The position numbers and the translations under genes were made by a program. Below the pieces are notes generated by a model. That model made no database searches. It saw nothing but the letters and a program-made list of their open reading frames with translations, and was not told the DNA's origin. DNA of 64,000 nucleotides from Microbacterium sp. (GTDB lineage: Bacteria > Actinomycetota > Actinomycetes > Actinomycetales > Microbacteriaceae), in assembly GCF_031179285.1 (NCBI RefSeq), contig NZ_JAPSHY010000014.1, positions 1-64,000 of the forward strand, written 5' to 3'. Positions 24,406 through 33,875 of this stretch are shown here, one piece after another (the stretch's first letter is position 1; each line of letters opens with the position of its first letter).

Positions 24406-24450
24406 AAGAATGGACGCGGCGCCGCGAACGGCGGCGCGGGAGAGGAAGCA

Positions 24451-25431
24451 ATGTCCTGGATCGTCACCGGCGGAGCCGGCTACATCGGATCGCACGTGGT
24501 ACGCGCACTCGCAGAAGCCGGGCTTTCCCCCGTCGTCATCGACGACCTCTCCAGCGGAGTCCCTTCCTTCGTCCCGTCGGGCGTGCCGTTCGTGAAGGGG
24601 ACCATCCTCGACCGCGACCTCGTCGAGAAGACCCTCCGCGACCATCGGGCGGAGGGTGTGATCCACGTCGCCGGGTTCAAGTACGCCGGGGTCTCGGTGC
24701 AGCGACCACTGCACACCTATGCGCAGAACGTCGAAGGAACCCGCGTGATCCTCGAGGCGATGGATGCCGCCGGGGTTGCGAACATCGTCTTCTCATCGTC
24801 GGCCGCGGTCTTCGGCACCCCCGATGTTCCTCTCGTCGTCGAGAGCACCGAGAAGCGGCCGGCCAGCCCCTACGGCGAGTCCAAGCTCATCGGTGAATGG
24901 CTGCTGCGCGACCAGGCCGCAGCCACCGCCGAGTCCGATCGACCGCTGCGACACACGTCGCTGCGGTACTTCAACGTCGTCGGCTCCGCCGATCCCAGCG
25001 TCTACGACGTCAGCCCGCACAACCTGTTCCCGATCGTCTTCGAGGCGCTGCTCGCGGGCAAGACCCCGCGCATCAACGGCGACGACTACGACACCGAGGA
25101 CGGCACGAACGTGCGCGACTACGTGCACGTCGGCGACATCGCGGCAGCTCACGTCGCAGCAGCGCGGCGTCTGGCGGCCGGCGATCCGATCGAGCCGGCA
25201 TACAACCTCGGCTCCGGCGACGGCCTCAGCGTGAAGCAGATCATGGATGCCGTGGCCCGCGTCACCGGCATCGACTTCACCCCCGAGATCGGCCCGCGCC
25301 GCCCGGGCGACCCCGACCGGATCGTGGCGACGGGAGAACTGGCGGCTCGCGACCTCGACTGGAAGATGCGCTACACGGTCGACGAGATGGTGCGCACCGG
25401 CTGGGAGGCACGGAGGGCCGCAGGCTCCTAG
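24451..25431 (+). CDS. galE: UDP-glucose 4-epimerase
   Basis: 326-aa extended SDR. NAD loop GGAGYIGSHV (residues 7-16), catalytic Ser in FSSSAAVFG and YxxxK in SPYGESKLIGEW (about 146-157), and the family NVRDYVHVGDIAAAH. GAGAGGAAG precedes the ATG. Completes the Leloir pathway; 45 bp after galK. Ends 8 bp before the stop of the convergent transporter gene. Confidence 0.93.
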   Translation: MSWIVTGGAGYIGSHVVRALAEAGLSPVVIDDLSSGVPSFVPSGVPFVKGTILDRDLVEKTLRDHRAEGVIHVAGFKYAGVSVQRPLHTYAQNVEGTRVILEAMDAAGVANIVFSSSAAVFGTPDVPLVVESTEKRPASPYGESKLIGEWLLRDQAAATAESDRPLRHTSLRYFNVVGSADPSVYDVSPHNLFPIVFEALLAGKTPRINGDDYDTEDGTNVRDYVHVGDIAAAHVAAARRLAAGDPIEPAYNLGSGDGLSVKQIMDAVARVTGIDFTPEIGPRRPGDPDRIVATGELAARDLDWKMRYTVDEMVRTGWEARRAAGS

Positions 25432-25439
25432 TCCACCGC

Positions 25440-26765
25440 TCAGACGTCGCGGGTGCGGATCGGATAGAGCCAGAAGCACAGCCAGGCGAGCGCGGCGAAG
25501 GCGAGGGGGACGACCGCCAGCATCAGGCGGATGCCGCCGTCCACCGACCCCGGCTGAGCGCCTCCCAGTGAGGCGTCGAACCCGCTCGCCGTCAGCACCC
25601 AGGCGGCGACCACCGCCTGCAGGACGACCGAGCCGCGCACCACGAAGCCGTTCACGCCGAAGTACACGCCCTCCCGGCGGAGACCTGTGCGCGCGGCATC
25701 CTCGTCGATGATCTGCCCGAGCATGACCTCGAGTAGCTGGAGCAGGCCCCCGACGCCGACTCCCACGCCCACCCCGACGAGGGCTGCCCCCATCACATCG
25801 GCGGGGGCGAGGTAGCCGAGTACCGCGACACCGAACACGCCCACGCTCCAGAGCACCGCGACGCGCGGCGTCGTGCGACGCACCACCCAGCTCCACAGCA
25901 CGATCGCCGGAATCGCGGTCACGAAGATCGCGGCGAGCAGGATGCTGCCTTCGCCCTCGGCGGCTCCCAGGGAGTAGCGGACGTAGAACGGGATGGCGGC
26001 GAGGATGACCGCGACCGACGTCTGCACCATCAGGGAGCCGAGGACGTATGGCAGGAAGGCACGGTTGGCGAAGGTGTACCGGAGCTGATCGCGCCAGGGC
26101 ATCGCCACCGCCGCGCGCGCATCGGCGGGGACACGACGCTCGAGCATGCCGCCGGCGAAGGACCACGACAGCATCACGAGGCACACGCCGCCGAGGACCA
26201 GTGCCATCCCCGGCCAGCCGATGAAGCCGTACAGCAGGGGTGCGCCGGCCGTGCCGAGCACCATCCCGAGGATCGCGAAGATCTGCCGCGGAACGTTTCC
26301 GCGCGCCCGCTCCGCTGTCGTGCGGAAGATCTCGGGGAACAGCGCTGAGATGTTGAGCACCACCACCACGAAGGCGATGTCGTAGACGGCGACGACCACC
26401 AGGAACCAGGCGATGAGGCCGGCTGCCGGCAGCGCCGGGGGCATCCAGATGAGCATGAAGGCGACGACCAGCGGCACGATGCCGAGGCCTATCCAGGGGA
26501 TGCGCCGGCCCCACGGCGTGCGGATCCGGTCGGAGAGCGCCCCGACTACCGGGTTGAGCAGTGCATTGAGGATGCCGTGCGCGATCATCGCGATCGCGAC
26601 CCACCCGGCCGGCACCGCGAGGTGGGCCGCATAGAAGTAGACGACGAAGGCCGAGAAGGTCTGCGCCATGAGCTGCGTCGGAAAGCCGGAGGCGCCGAAC
26701 GCCAGTGACTGCGCGGTGCTGGGCGCGGCATCGATGCGCCGGTCGCGGATGCCGGCGAGGATCAT
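25440..26765 (-). CDS. GPH/MFS_2-type sugar:cation symporter
   Basis: 441-aa integral membrane protein with about 12 hydrophobic segments. The motif NPVVGALSDRIRTPWGRRIPWI (about residues 71-92) is the GPH loop 2-3 signature (melibiose/lactose-type carriers). Last gene of a coupled set: its ATG overlaps the stop of the ChbG-like gene. Together with the deacetylase and ROK regulator it probably imports a glycoside or amino-sugar. Confidence 0.82.
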   Translation of the reverse strand: MILAGIRDRRIDAAPSTAQSLAFGASGFPTQLMAQTFSAFVVYFYAAHLAVPAGWVAIAMIAHGILNALLNPVVGALSDRIRTPWGRRIPWIGLGIVPLVVAFMLIWMPPALPAAGLIAWFLVVVAVYDIAFVVVVLNISALFPEIFRTTAERARGNVPRQIFAILGMVLGTAGAPLLYGFIGWPGMALVLGGVCLVMLSWSFAGGMLERRVPADARAAVAMPWRDQLRYTFANRAFLPYVLGSLMVQTSVAVILAAIPFYVRYSLGAAEGEGSILLAAIFVTAIPAIVLWSWVVRRTTPRVAVLWSVGVFGVAVLGYLAPADVMGAALVGVGVGVGVGGLLQLLEVMLGQIIDEDAARTGLRREGVYFGVNGFVVRGSVVLQAVVAAWVLTASGFDASLGGAQPGSVDGGIRLMLAVVPLAFAALAWLCFWLYPIRTRDV

Positions 26766-27691
26766 CGCCGCCGTGCCCGCTGCAGGTCGCGCAGGGCGCG
26801 CCAGCCGAGTCGTACGAGCTGTTCGTCGGCAAGGGCCTCGACCACGACGGGATCCGCCAGCAGGCGCCGTTCAAAGCCCCGCTTCGCGGCGCTGAAGTCC
26901 ACCGTGGCCCGCAGTTCATCGCCGTCGATCATGGGATGCAGGTAGATCTCGGTGACTCCCGCGGGCACCTCGCGCAGCATGGCGACGAACGCATCCCGCA
27001 CCTGCTCGTACGTCTCCTCGTCGGCGGTGCCCTCGCCCTCGAGCTCGAACGGATGCGTCCACAGCCGATCGACGATCTCGACGCCGAGTGCGTCGGCGGC
27101 GGCGGCAGCCTCATCGAGTCTGGCCTGCAAGGCGGCGTCAGCCGCCGCTCCGCCCATGCTCCGCGGCAGCCGAAAGGGCAGTCCGTGACGCGCCGCGAGC
27201 TCGAAGACCGGGGCGAGGAAGTCGCGACCGGTGGCCAGGCCGTAGACCGAGCCCATGTGGTTGTCGAGGTGCGTGACGTCCACACCGGCGGCGAGGGCGG
27301 CCTGCAGCTGCGCGGCGAGCTCGGCTGCGACGTCGTCGTCTGCGGCTCGTTCCTCGACCGTGGCGACGTCGGCGGGGAAGAACCCGTCGCCGTCGACGAG
27401 CGTCGTCGCCGTGCCGGTCAGCGGCCGCCAGCGATATCGGCTCCACTCGCTGGTCAGCACCAGGTGCACGCCGATGTCGAGATCAGGGCGGGATGCTGCG
27501 AACATCGTCGCCTCGGGTGCCCAGGCGCAGGGCATCATCAGTGTCGCGGAATCGATGTGCCCGCTCTCGAACAGGTCGAAGATCGCCGCATTGGCCGCGC
27601 GGCACATGCCGAAGTCGTCCGCGTTGAGGATGATCGCCCTGGTGCCGGCGTCGAAACCGAGCCGGGTGACGAGGCTCGATGTCTCGGTCAC
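26762..27691 (-). CDS. ChbG/YdjC-family carbohydrate deacetylase
   Basis: 309-aa YdjC-like TIM-barrel-type protein. Metal and catalytic motifs: ILNADDFGMCRAANAA (about residues 21-36, Asp pair), DIGVHLVLT (about 70-78), THLDNHMGSVYG (about 132-143) and EIYLHPM near the end. ChbG removes acetyl groups from chito-oligosaccharides; this branch may act on another acetylated sugar. GTG at 27691 overlaps the ROK stop (GTGA). Confidence 0.82.
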   Translation of the reverse strand: MTETSSLVTRLGFDAGTRAIILNADDFGMCRAANAAIFDLFESGHIDSATLMMPCAWAPEATMFAASRPDLDIGVHLVLTSEWSRYRWRPLTGTATTLVDGDGFFPADVATVEERAADDDVAAELAAQLQAALAAGVDVTHLDNHMGSVYGLATGRDFLAPVFELAARHGLPFRLPRSMGGAAADAALQARLDEAAAAADALGVEIVDRLWTHPFELEGEGTADEETYEQVRDAFVAMLREVPAGVTEIYLHPMIDGDELRATVDFSAAKRGFERRLLADPVVVEALADEQLVRLGWRALRDLQRARRR

Positions 27692-28842
27692 CGCGCCATC
27701 CTCGCGGACGGCGCGAGGACGCGCGAGAACACCGCCGCTCGAAGCGCCGAAGCGGCTTCGCCGATCGCTCCGACCAACGGCGCCTCCGGTCCGAAGGACG
27801 ACACCAGGAAACACAGCGGGAGCTGCGCCGAGTACGAGTCGGCGACGCGCGAGACCGCATCCACGAGGACGGGGTGCGCTGCCGTCCCGCTCAGGATGAA
27901 AGCCTCGGGATCAAGCACGAGGGCGACGCTGCCGGCGATGAGGGTGATCCGCCGGCCCATCTCGTCGGCGATGCGCTGCGCTGCGGGGTCACCCTTCGCA
28001 GCGGCGGCGAGGTGTGTCTCGACAGGCGCCCCCGGGTCGCGGTCGTTGACGAGCGCGAGGTCGCCGATCACCGCCTCGTTCAGCACCGGAGCCCCGATCG
28101 GCAGTGGCGTCTGCGGCAGGTGCATGACCTCGCCCGCCACGCCCGATGCTCCTCGGTGAAGAGCACCGTCGATGACGATGCCCGCGCCGAGGCCGTCATC
28201 GAGCAGCAGCAGCGCGAAGCTCGACAGCTCGCCCCCCGCTCCCGATGTCAGCTCGGCGAGGGCTGCGAGGTTGACGTCGTTCTCGACGCGGACCGGGCAT
28301 TCGATCCGCGCTGCCAGGGCCGCCCGGAAGGCGCCCCCGTCCGGGCCCAGATCGTCGCGGATGCCGCCATCGGCGGTGACGATCCCGGGCACGCCGACCA
28401 CGGCGAGCAGCAGCGGACCCTGCACGCCGCGGTGGCACTCCTCGACGAGGCTCGCGATGTGCGAGACGCGGTCCTCTCGGTTCACCGGCGCGGCGTGGGG
28501 GAAGGGAGCGTGCTGTTCGGCGCGCACAGAGCCGGTGGTGTCGACGAGCACCACGTGGGCGCCGTGATGATCGACATGCACGGCGGCCGCCGAGCCCAGG
28601 CCGGGGTGCAGTGTCACCCTGCCGGCCGCCGGCCCGCGGGTCTCGCGATCCACCCCTGCCGTGGCGATCGCGCCCGCCGCCTCCAGCATCCGCAGCACCT
28701 GCGTCACCGCGGTGCGGGAAAGGCCGGTCGCGGCCATAAGCTCGGCGCGGGTCTGCGGCCCCTTCTGAGCCAGAGTGTCGAGGATCGCTCGCCCGTTGAG
28801 GGTTCGGAGCAGGGTCTGCGGTCCTGCCAGCGGTCTCGTCAC
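27688..28842 (-). CDS. ROK-family transcriptional regulator
   Basis: 384 aa: N-terminal winged HTH (RAELMAATGLSRTAVTQVLRML, about residues 32-53) followed by a ROK sugar-kinase-like domain (ENDVNLAALAE, GLGAGIVIDG, LHRGASGVAGEVMHLP). The zinc-site cysteines of active ROK kinases are not evident, as expected for a regulator. First gene of the operon with the deacetylase and transporter; probably autoregulated by the imported sugar. Confidence 0.85.
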   Translation of the reverse strand: MTRPLAGPQTLLRTLNGRAILDTLAQKGPQTRAELMAATGLSRTAVTQVLRMLEAAGAIATAGVDRETRGPAAGRVTLHPGLGSAAAVHVDHHGAHVVLVDTTGSVRAEQHAPFPHAAPVNREDRVSHIASLVEECHRGVQGPLLLAVVGVPGIVTADGGIRDDLGPDGGAFRAALAARIECPVRVENDVNLAALAELTSGAGGELSSFALLLLDDGLGAGIVIDGALHRGASGVAGEVMHLPQTPLPIGAPVLNEAVIGDLALVNDRDPGAPVETHLAAAAKGDPAAQRIADEMGRRITLIAGSVALVLDPEAFILSGTAAHPVLVDAVSRVADSYSAQLPLCFLVSSFGPEAPLVGAIGEAASALRAAVFSRVLAPSARMAR

Positions 28843-29034
28843 GAGTACCCCCTTCGTGCTCGGCTCCGCTCAGCTTGTCACATCGCGTCCGACCGGTCGA
28901 GGTTCCTGTCCGAGCACCGGCGGGCGAAGTCGCTCTCGGTCATGGCGGGATGATCACGACGAATTCCGAACCCTGAGTTACTCGTATCGACTAATTCGGT
29001 TGCCCTGCGGCGATCGAACTGTCAGGATCGGCCT

Positions 29035-29502
29035 ATGCGCACCTCCGGAAAACAACTCGCCCTCGACGACGTCTCGAAGCAGATCATCGAGTTGCTTCAG
29101 GAGGACGGGCGCCGGCCGTATGCAGAGATCGGCCGCGCCGTCGGTCTGAGTGAGGCCGCGGCGCGTCAGCGCGTGCAACGCATGACCGAGGCCGGCGTCA
29201 TCCAGATCGTCGCCGTCACCGACCCGATGCAGCTCGGATTCCACCGGATGGCGATGATCGGCATCCGGACCATCGGCGACCCCCGGGTCATCGCGGAGGA
29301 GCTCACCCAGATCTCCGAGCTCGCCTATGTGAACGTGACCCTCGGCACATTCGACATCCTCGCCGAGGCGGTGTGCGAGAGCGACGAGGATCTGCTCGAT
29401 CTCATCGCGACGCGCATCCGCACCATCGACGGCGTGACCCACACCGAGGCCTTCCTCTATGCCGGCCTCTACAAGGACCTCTACAACTGGGGCACGAGAT
29501 GA
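29035..29502 (+). CDS. Lrp/AsnC-family transcriptional regulator
   Basis: 155-aa feast/famine regulator: N-terminal HTH (RRPYAEIGRAVGLSEAAARQRVQRMTEAGVI, about residues 23-53) and C-terminal RAM/ACT-like domain. The promoter region contains CGAATT (28960-28965) and AATTCG (28993-28998), a possible spaced binding site, in the 192-bp gap to the divergent ROK operon. It is followed 43 bp later by an amine oxidase it probably controls. Confidence 0.88.
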   Translation: MRTSGKQLALDDVSKQIIELLQEDGRRPYAEIGRAVGLSEAAARQRVQRMTEAGVIQIVAVTDPMQLGFHRMAMIGIRTIGDPRVIAEELTQISELAYVNVTLGTFDILAEAVCESDEDLLDLIATRIRTIDGVTHTEAFLYAGLYKDLYNWGTR

Positions 29503-29545
29503 CGCGCTGCGCGTCCGCGAACCCCGCACCGATATCGGAGTGATC

Positions 29546-30949
29546 ATGGGAACCACCGTCTTCGAGCGTCAGCGGCCGGCGGCATCCGTCGTCGATCACG
29601 CGCTGAAGGACACCTCGTTCGCCGTCTTCTGGCTCGACGACGTGCAGCGGACGGAGTACCCCCGTCTCACCGGTGCGGTCACGGCCGACCTCGCCGTCGT
29701 CGGCGGCGGCTACGCCGGGCTGTGGACGGCGATCAGGGCGAAGGAGCGCCAGCCGGACCGAAAGGTCGTTCTGCTGGAGGCCTCTCGTGTGGCGTGGGCC
29801 GCATCGGGGCGCAACGGCGGATTCTGCGAGGCCAGCCTGACGCACGGCCACGAGAACGGGCTGCGCCGCTGGCCGGATGAGATCGATCGGCTCGAGCAGC
29901 TCGGCCTGGAGAACCTCGACGCGATCGGCGCCACGGTCGAGCGCTATGGCATGCGGGCCGATTTCGAGCGCACCGGACAGCTCGCGGTCGCCGTCGAACC
30001 GCATCAAGTCGAGTGGTTCCGCGACGAGGAGGGGTTCCTCGACCGGGACGCGGTGCGGGAGCAGGTGCACTCGGAGACCTATCTCGCCGGTTCCTGGGAC
30101 CGCGAAGGCTGCGCCCTCGTGCACCCGGCCAAGCTCGGCCTCGAGCTCGCCCGCGTCGCGACCGAACTCGGTGTGGAGATCTTCGAGCACGCGCTGGTGC
30201 GATCGATCGACGGCGACGGCTCGGGCCCGGTGACGCTGAAGACCGAGGGCGGGCGGGTCACGGCCGGCTCCATCGCCCTCGCGACGAACGTCTTCCCCTC
30301 GCTCCTCACACGCAACCGCCTGATGACCGTGCCCGTGTACGACTACGTGCTCATGAGCGAACCGCTCACCGCGGAGCAGCTCGCGTCGATCGGATGGTCG
30401 AACCGGCAAGGGCTCGCCGACAGCGCCAACCAGTTCCACTACTACCGACTCTCCGCCGACGACCGCATCCTTTTCGGCGGCTACGACGCGATCTATCACT
30501 ACGGCGGCAGAGTGCGCCCCGAGTACGAGGACCGTCTCGAGAGCCATCGCCGTCTCGCAGAGCACTTCTTCACGACCTTCCCTCAGCTCGAGGGATTGCG
30601 GTTCACGCATCGATGGGGCGGGGCGATCGACTCGTCGAGCCGCTTCTGCGCGTTCTTCGGCACCGCCAGGAAGGGCCGCGTCGCCTATGCGACCGGGTTC
30701 ACGGGCCTCGGCGTGGGAGCCGCGCGATTCGCCGCCGACGTCATGCTCGATCACCTCTCCGGCGTCGAGACGGAGCGCACCCAGCTGGCAATGGTGCGCG
30801 AGAAGCCGATCCCGTTCCCTCCGGAACCGGCGGCGGCCATCGGGATCAACCTGGTGCGAGCGGCGATGGATCGAGCCGATCACAACGAGGGCAGGCGCAA
30901 CCTGTTCCTCAAGACCCTCGACGCGCTCGGGATGGGCTTCGACTCATGA
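29546..30949 (+). CDS. FAD-dependent amine/amino-acid oxidoreductase (DAO family, PuuB-like)
   Basis: 467-aa DadA-type flavoprotein. The FAD loop is ADLAVVGGGYAGLWTAIRAKE (starts about residue 46), then SGRNGGFCEASL and the C-terminal TGFTGLGVGAARFAAD. Closest in style to gamma-glutamylputrescine oxidases. ATG at 29546 has GGAG 5 nt upstream. Coupled to a cupin gene (ATGA) and preceded by AsnC, so an amino-acid or polyamine oxidation unit is likely; exact substrate unknown. Confidence 0.82.
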   Translation: MGTTVFERQRPAASVVDHALKDTSFAVFWLDDVQRTEYPRLTGAVTADLAVVGGGYAGLWTAIRAKERQPDRKVVLLEASRVAWAASGRNGGFCEASLTHGHENGLRRWPDEIDRLEQLGLENLDAIGATVERYGMRADFERTGQLAVAVEPHQVEWFRDEEGFLDRDAVREQVHSETYLAGSWDREGCALVHPAKLGLELARVATELGVEIFEHALVRSIDGDGSGPVTLKTEGGRVTAGSIALATNVFPSLLTRNRLMTVPVYDYVLMSEPLTAEQLASIGWSNRQGLADSANQFHYYRLSADDRILFGGYDAIYHYGGRVRPEYEDRLESHRRLAEHFFTTFPQLEGLRFTHRWGGAIDSSSRFCAFFGTARKGRVAYATGFTGLGVGAARFAADVMLDHLSGVETERTQLAMVREKPIPFPPEPAAAIGINLVRAAMDRADHNEGRRNLFLKTLDALGMGFDS

Positions 30950-31293
30950 ACGAGATCGCCGCTGGAACGGGAGTGGATGCCGCATCCATCGCCCTCGCGC
31001 ACCAGCCGCTCGCCGCCGACGACGCCCTCTCCGGAACACCGTCGGCGGCCCTCCATCCGCTGGCGACCGTCGGTGCCGCCGAGGTCGGGATCTGGGAGAT
31101 GACGCCCGGCACAGCGCGCGACACCGAGGTCGACGAGGTGTTCGTGGTGATCGCCGGTCGGGCTCGCATCACCTTCGAGGACCCGGCTGTTGCCGATCTC
31201 GACGTCTCGCCGGGTTCGGTCGTCCGCCTCGCCGAGGGCATGAGGACGGTCTGGACGGTCTTCGAGACGCTCCGCAAGATCTACATCGCCTGA
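30946..31293 (+). CDS. DUF861-type cupin
   Basis: 115-aa single cupin barrel: EVFVVIAGRARITFED and VSPGSVVRLAEGMRTVWTVFETLRKIYIA match the (S)-ureidoglycine aminohydrolase/EutQ-like DUF861 group. Metal His residues of classic cupins are mostly missing. Translationally coupled to the oxidase; this pair recurs in polyamine and amine catabolic loci. Confidence 0.8.
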   Translation: MNEIAAGTGVDAASIALAHQPLAADDALSGTPSAALHPLATVGAAEVGIWEMTPGTARDTEVDEVFVVIAGRARITFEDPAVADLDVSPGSVVRLAEGMRTVWTVFETLRKIYIA

Positions 31294-31355
31294 GGTGCGG
31301 GCCGCGTGGCGTGCGGCACCGATGCCGTGCGGCGCGAGGTCGATAGCCTGGGCGC

Positions 31356-32837
31356 ATGGTGACTGGACCTCCGATCGTGCACACCGCCGCCGGGCCCGTC
31401 CGCGGATTCTGGCGCGAGGAGTTCGGTCGACCCTCGGCGGCGTTCCTCGGCATCCCCTTCGCCCAGCCGCCCGTCGACGACCTGCGGTTCGCGGCGCCCG
31501 TCGCGCCGGAGCCCTGGAGCGAGATCCGCGACGCGACCCGATACGGCGCCACGGCGCTCAGGCACGACCCCGGCGGCACGCTCATCCCCGAGCCCGCCAT
31601 CGCCGGCGACAGCACGCTCAACGTCAACGTCTTCACTCCCGATCCGGCGGGTTCCCTGCCGGTGCTCGTCTGGATTCACGGCGGCGGGTACACCGAGGGA
31701 TCGCCCTCAAGCCCCTGGTACGACGGACGAGCGTTCAATCGCGACGGCGTCGTGACGGTCTCACTCTCGTACCGGCTGGGCTTCGACGGGTTCGGGTGGA
31801 TCGACGGCGCCCCGCACAATCGCGGTGTGCGCGACTGGCTTGCAGGGCTCGCATGGGTGAGGCAGAACATCGCCGCCTTCGGAGGCGATCCGGAACGGGT
31901 GACCATCGCCGGTCAATCCGCCGGCGGCGGCGCGGTGCTGACGCTGCTGGGGATGCCGGGCGCGCAGTATCTCTTCCGGTCCGCCTTCGCCGTCTCGGCA
32001 GCCCTTGCCGACGTTCCCGCCGACGCCGCGCGAGCGCGTGGTGAACGCCTCGCCGCGCTGGCAGGAGTCTCCGCCGACGCAGCTTCCCTCCGCTGCGTGC
32101 CCGAAGACCACCTTCACGAACTGCAGCGGCGGGCTCAGAGCGCGAAGCGCGGCATCGGCGCCCTCACCGATCTGCTCGAGCACGGACTCCCGTGGGGGCC
32201 GATGGTCGACGGGGAGTTGCTGCGGATGCCGACGCTCGATTCGCTCCGCGAGGGGGTCGGCAGCGACAAGCCACTCCTCCTCGGCGCGGCCGACGACGAA
32301 TTCACGATGATCGCCGAGACCGAGCAGGCGAAGCTGCGGCTGATCCCCCCGGCGGTGCTGCTGCGACCGTTCCTCCGTGACCGCGACGTCAGGCGCGCTT
32401 ATCTCGACGCGAATGCCGAGCAGCGCGCCAAGGGCACGGCGGCCGTCATCGGCCGGTATGTCAGCGACCACATCTTCCGCGCGCTGGTTCCCGCAGCCGC
32501 GGAGGCGCGGTCGCGGGGCGCGGCCGACACCTGGGCGTACCGGTTCTCGTGGGTCTCGCCGGTCAAGGGCTGGGCGTGCCACTGCCTGGATGTGCCCTTC
32601 TGGTTCGATGCGCTCGACCTGGAACGAGTGCGTGGCCTCGCCGGTGATGCTCCGCCGCCGTCGCTCGCCGACGACATGCACGCCGCCGCGGTGAGATTCG
32701 TGACCGAGAGCGACCCCGGCTGGCCGGCCTGGCGCACGCAGCCCGGCACGACCCGGGTGTTCGGCGGCCGTTCCGCGCCCGGCGCCGACCCGGAGATCAC
32801 CGAGACGGCGTACGACAGCGTCCTCGCCCTGCTCTGA
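31356..32837 (+). CDS. Type B carboxylesterase
   Basis: 493-aa alpha/beta hydrolase. Oxyanion loop HGGG (residues 108-111), nucleophile elbow GQSAGGG with Ser188, and DEFTMIAE near residue 309 carrying a likely acidic residue. Begins with TAAGPVRGFW and FLGIPFAQPPVDDLRF, the usual family start. No signal peptide, so cytoplasmic. Monocistronic; substrate unknown. Confidence 0.85.
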   Translation: MVTGPPIVHTAAGPVRGFWREEFGRPSAAFLGIPFAQPPVDDLRFAAPVAPEPWSEIRDATRYGATALRHDPGGTLIPEPAIAGDSTLNVNVFTPDPAGSLPVLVWIHGGGYTEGSPSSPWYDGRAFNRDGVVTVSLSYRLGFDGFGWIDGAPHNRGVRDWLAGLAWVRQNIAAFGGDPERVTIAGQSAGGGAVLTLLGMPGAQYLFRSAFAVSAALADVPADAARARGERLAALAGVSADAASLRCVPEDHLHELQRRAQSAKRGIGALTDLLEHGLPWGPMVDGELLRMPTLDSLREGVGSDKPLLLGAADDEFTMIAETEQAKLRLIPPAVLLRPFLRDRDVRRAYLDANAEQRAKGTAAVIGRYVSDHIFRALVPAAAEARSRGAADTWAYRFSWVSPVKGWACHCLDVPFWFDALDLERVRGLAGDAPPPSLADDMHAAAVRFVTESDPGWPAWRTQPGTTRVFGGRSAPGADPEITETAYDSVLALL

Positions 32838-32894
32838 CCCGCCGCCATAGTCACCGACCGCCCGACCGCGACCGCGACGCCCGCGACCGCGGAG

Positions 32895-33875
32895 TCAGGT
32901 GAGCCGGGTGACGCCGGCGTGCGGCATCCGCTCACGCATGATCCGGATGGCCTCGGGATTGTCGTCGACGAGCACGGCATCACGGCCGAGGGCGGAGGCC
33001 ACCGCACCGGTGGTGCCGCTCCCGGCGAAGAGATCGAGCACTCGATCGCCGGGGCGACTCGATGCGCGCACGATCCGTCGGAGGATGCCCTCGGGTTTCT
33101 GGGTGGGATACCCCGTCTTCTCCCGACCGGTCGTCGGGACGATGGTGTGCCACCACACATCGGTGGGGAGCTTCCCTCGAGCCGCCTTCTCGGCGGTGAC
33201 GAGCCCGGGCGCCATGTACGGCTCTCTGTCGACCTCGTCCGAGTCGAACACGTACTCCTTCGGGTTCTTGACGTAGACGAGGATCGTGTCGTGCTTGGTC
33301 GGCCAGCGCCGGCGTGACTTGGCTCCGTAGTCGTACGCCCAGATCAGCTCGTTGAGAAAGCAATCCCGCCCGAACACCGCGTCGAGCATGACCTTGGCGT
33401 AATGCGCCTCCCGGTAGTCGAGGTGCAGGTACAGGGTGCCGTCGTCGGCGAGCAGCCGCCAGGCCTCTTCGAGTCTCGGCATGAGGAAGGCGCCGTAGTC
33501 GTCGAAACGGTCGTCGTAGGCACGCAGCATTCCGCGGACGCGCTCGTAGGCGTGGCCGTGGAACCCGTGCCGCACCTCGGCGGCGGCCGCCACCGGTTCA
33601 TTACTCCTCAGTTCCGCGGCATCGGCCGAGACGCTCCGGCCCGATTCCGGGGTGGCCGCGGCGTCGAGGCCGGATTCCTGAGGAGTTGTGAACGCGCGAC
33701 GTGCCGTGACGACCTGGCGTTCCTGCGGCCGCCCCGTGTTGAACGGCGGATCCAGATAGACGAGCGTGAAGGATGCCGACGGCAGCCCGCGGGCGACGGC
33801 GAGATTGTCGCCCTCGATGATCGACACCGAACCCGGCGCCTCCCCCGTCGCCGATGGCGCTATGGGGTCGGTCAC
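32895..33875 (-). CDS. Solitary beta-class DNA methyltransferase (N6-adenine or N4-cytosine)
   Basis: 326-aa SAM-dependent enzyme. Motif IV DPPFNTG (about residues 39-45) precedes motif I FAGSGTT (about 288-294), the beta-class order; QKPEGILRRIV is the typical motif X region. Between IV and the rest lies an Arg/Ala-rich insertion (about 46-95). No restriction endonuclease is adjacent. GTG at 33875 overlaps the stop of the lipoate ligase gene (GTGA). Probably an orphan epigenetic methylase; target unknown. Confidence 0.85.
   Translation of the reverse strand: MTDPIAPSATGEAPGSVSIIEGDNLAVARGLPSASFTLVYLDPPFNTGRPQERQVVTARRAFTTPQESGLDAAATPESGRSVSADAAELRSNEPVAAAAEVRHGFHGHAYERVRGMLRAYDDRFDDYGAFLMPRLEEAWRLLADDGTLYLHLDYREAHYAKVMLDAVFGRDCFLNELIWAYDYGAKSRRRWPTKHDTILVYVKNPKEYVFDSDEVDREPYMAPGLVTAEKAARGKLPTDVWWHTIVPTTGREKTGYPTQKPEGILRRIVRASSRPGDRVLDLFAGSGTTGAVASALGRDAVLVDDNPEAIRIMRERMPHAGVTRLT

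Noticed and set aside
32895..33875. Complete restriction-modification system
   Set aside because: No nuclease or specificity gene flanks the methylase; the DUF559 gene is 23 kb away and unlinked.
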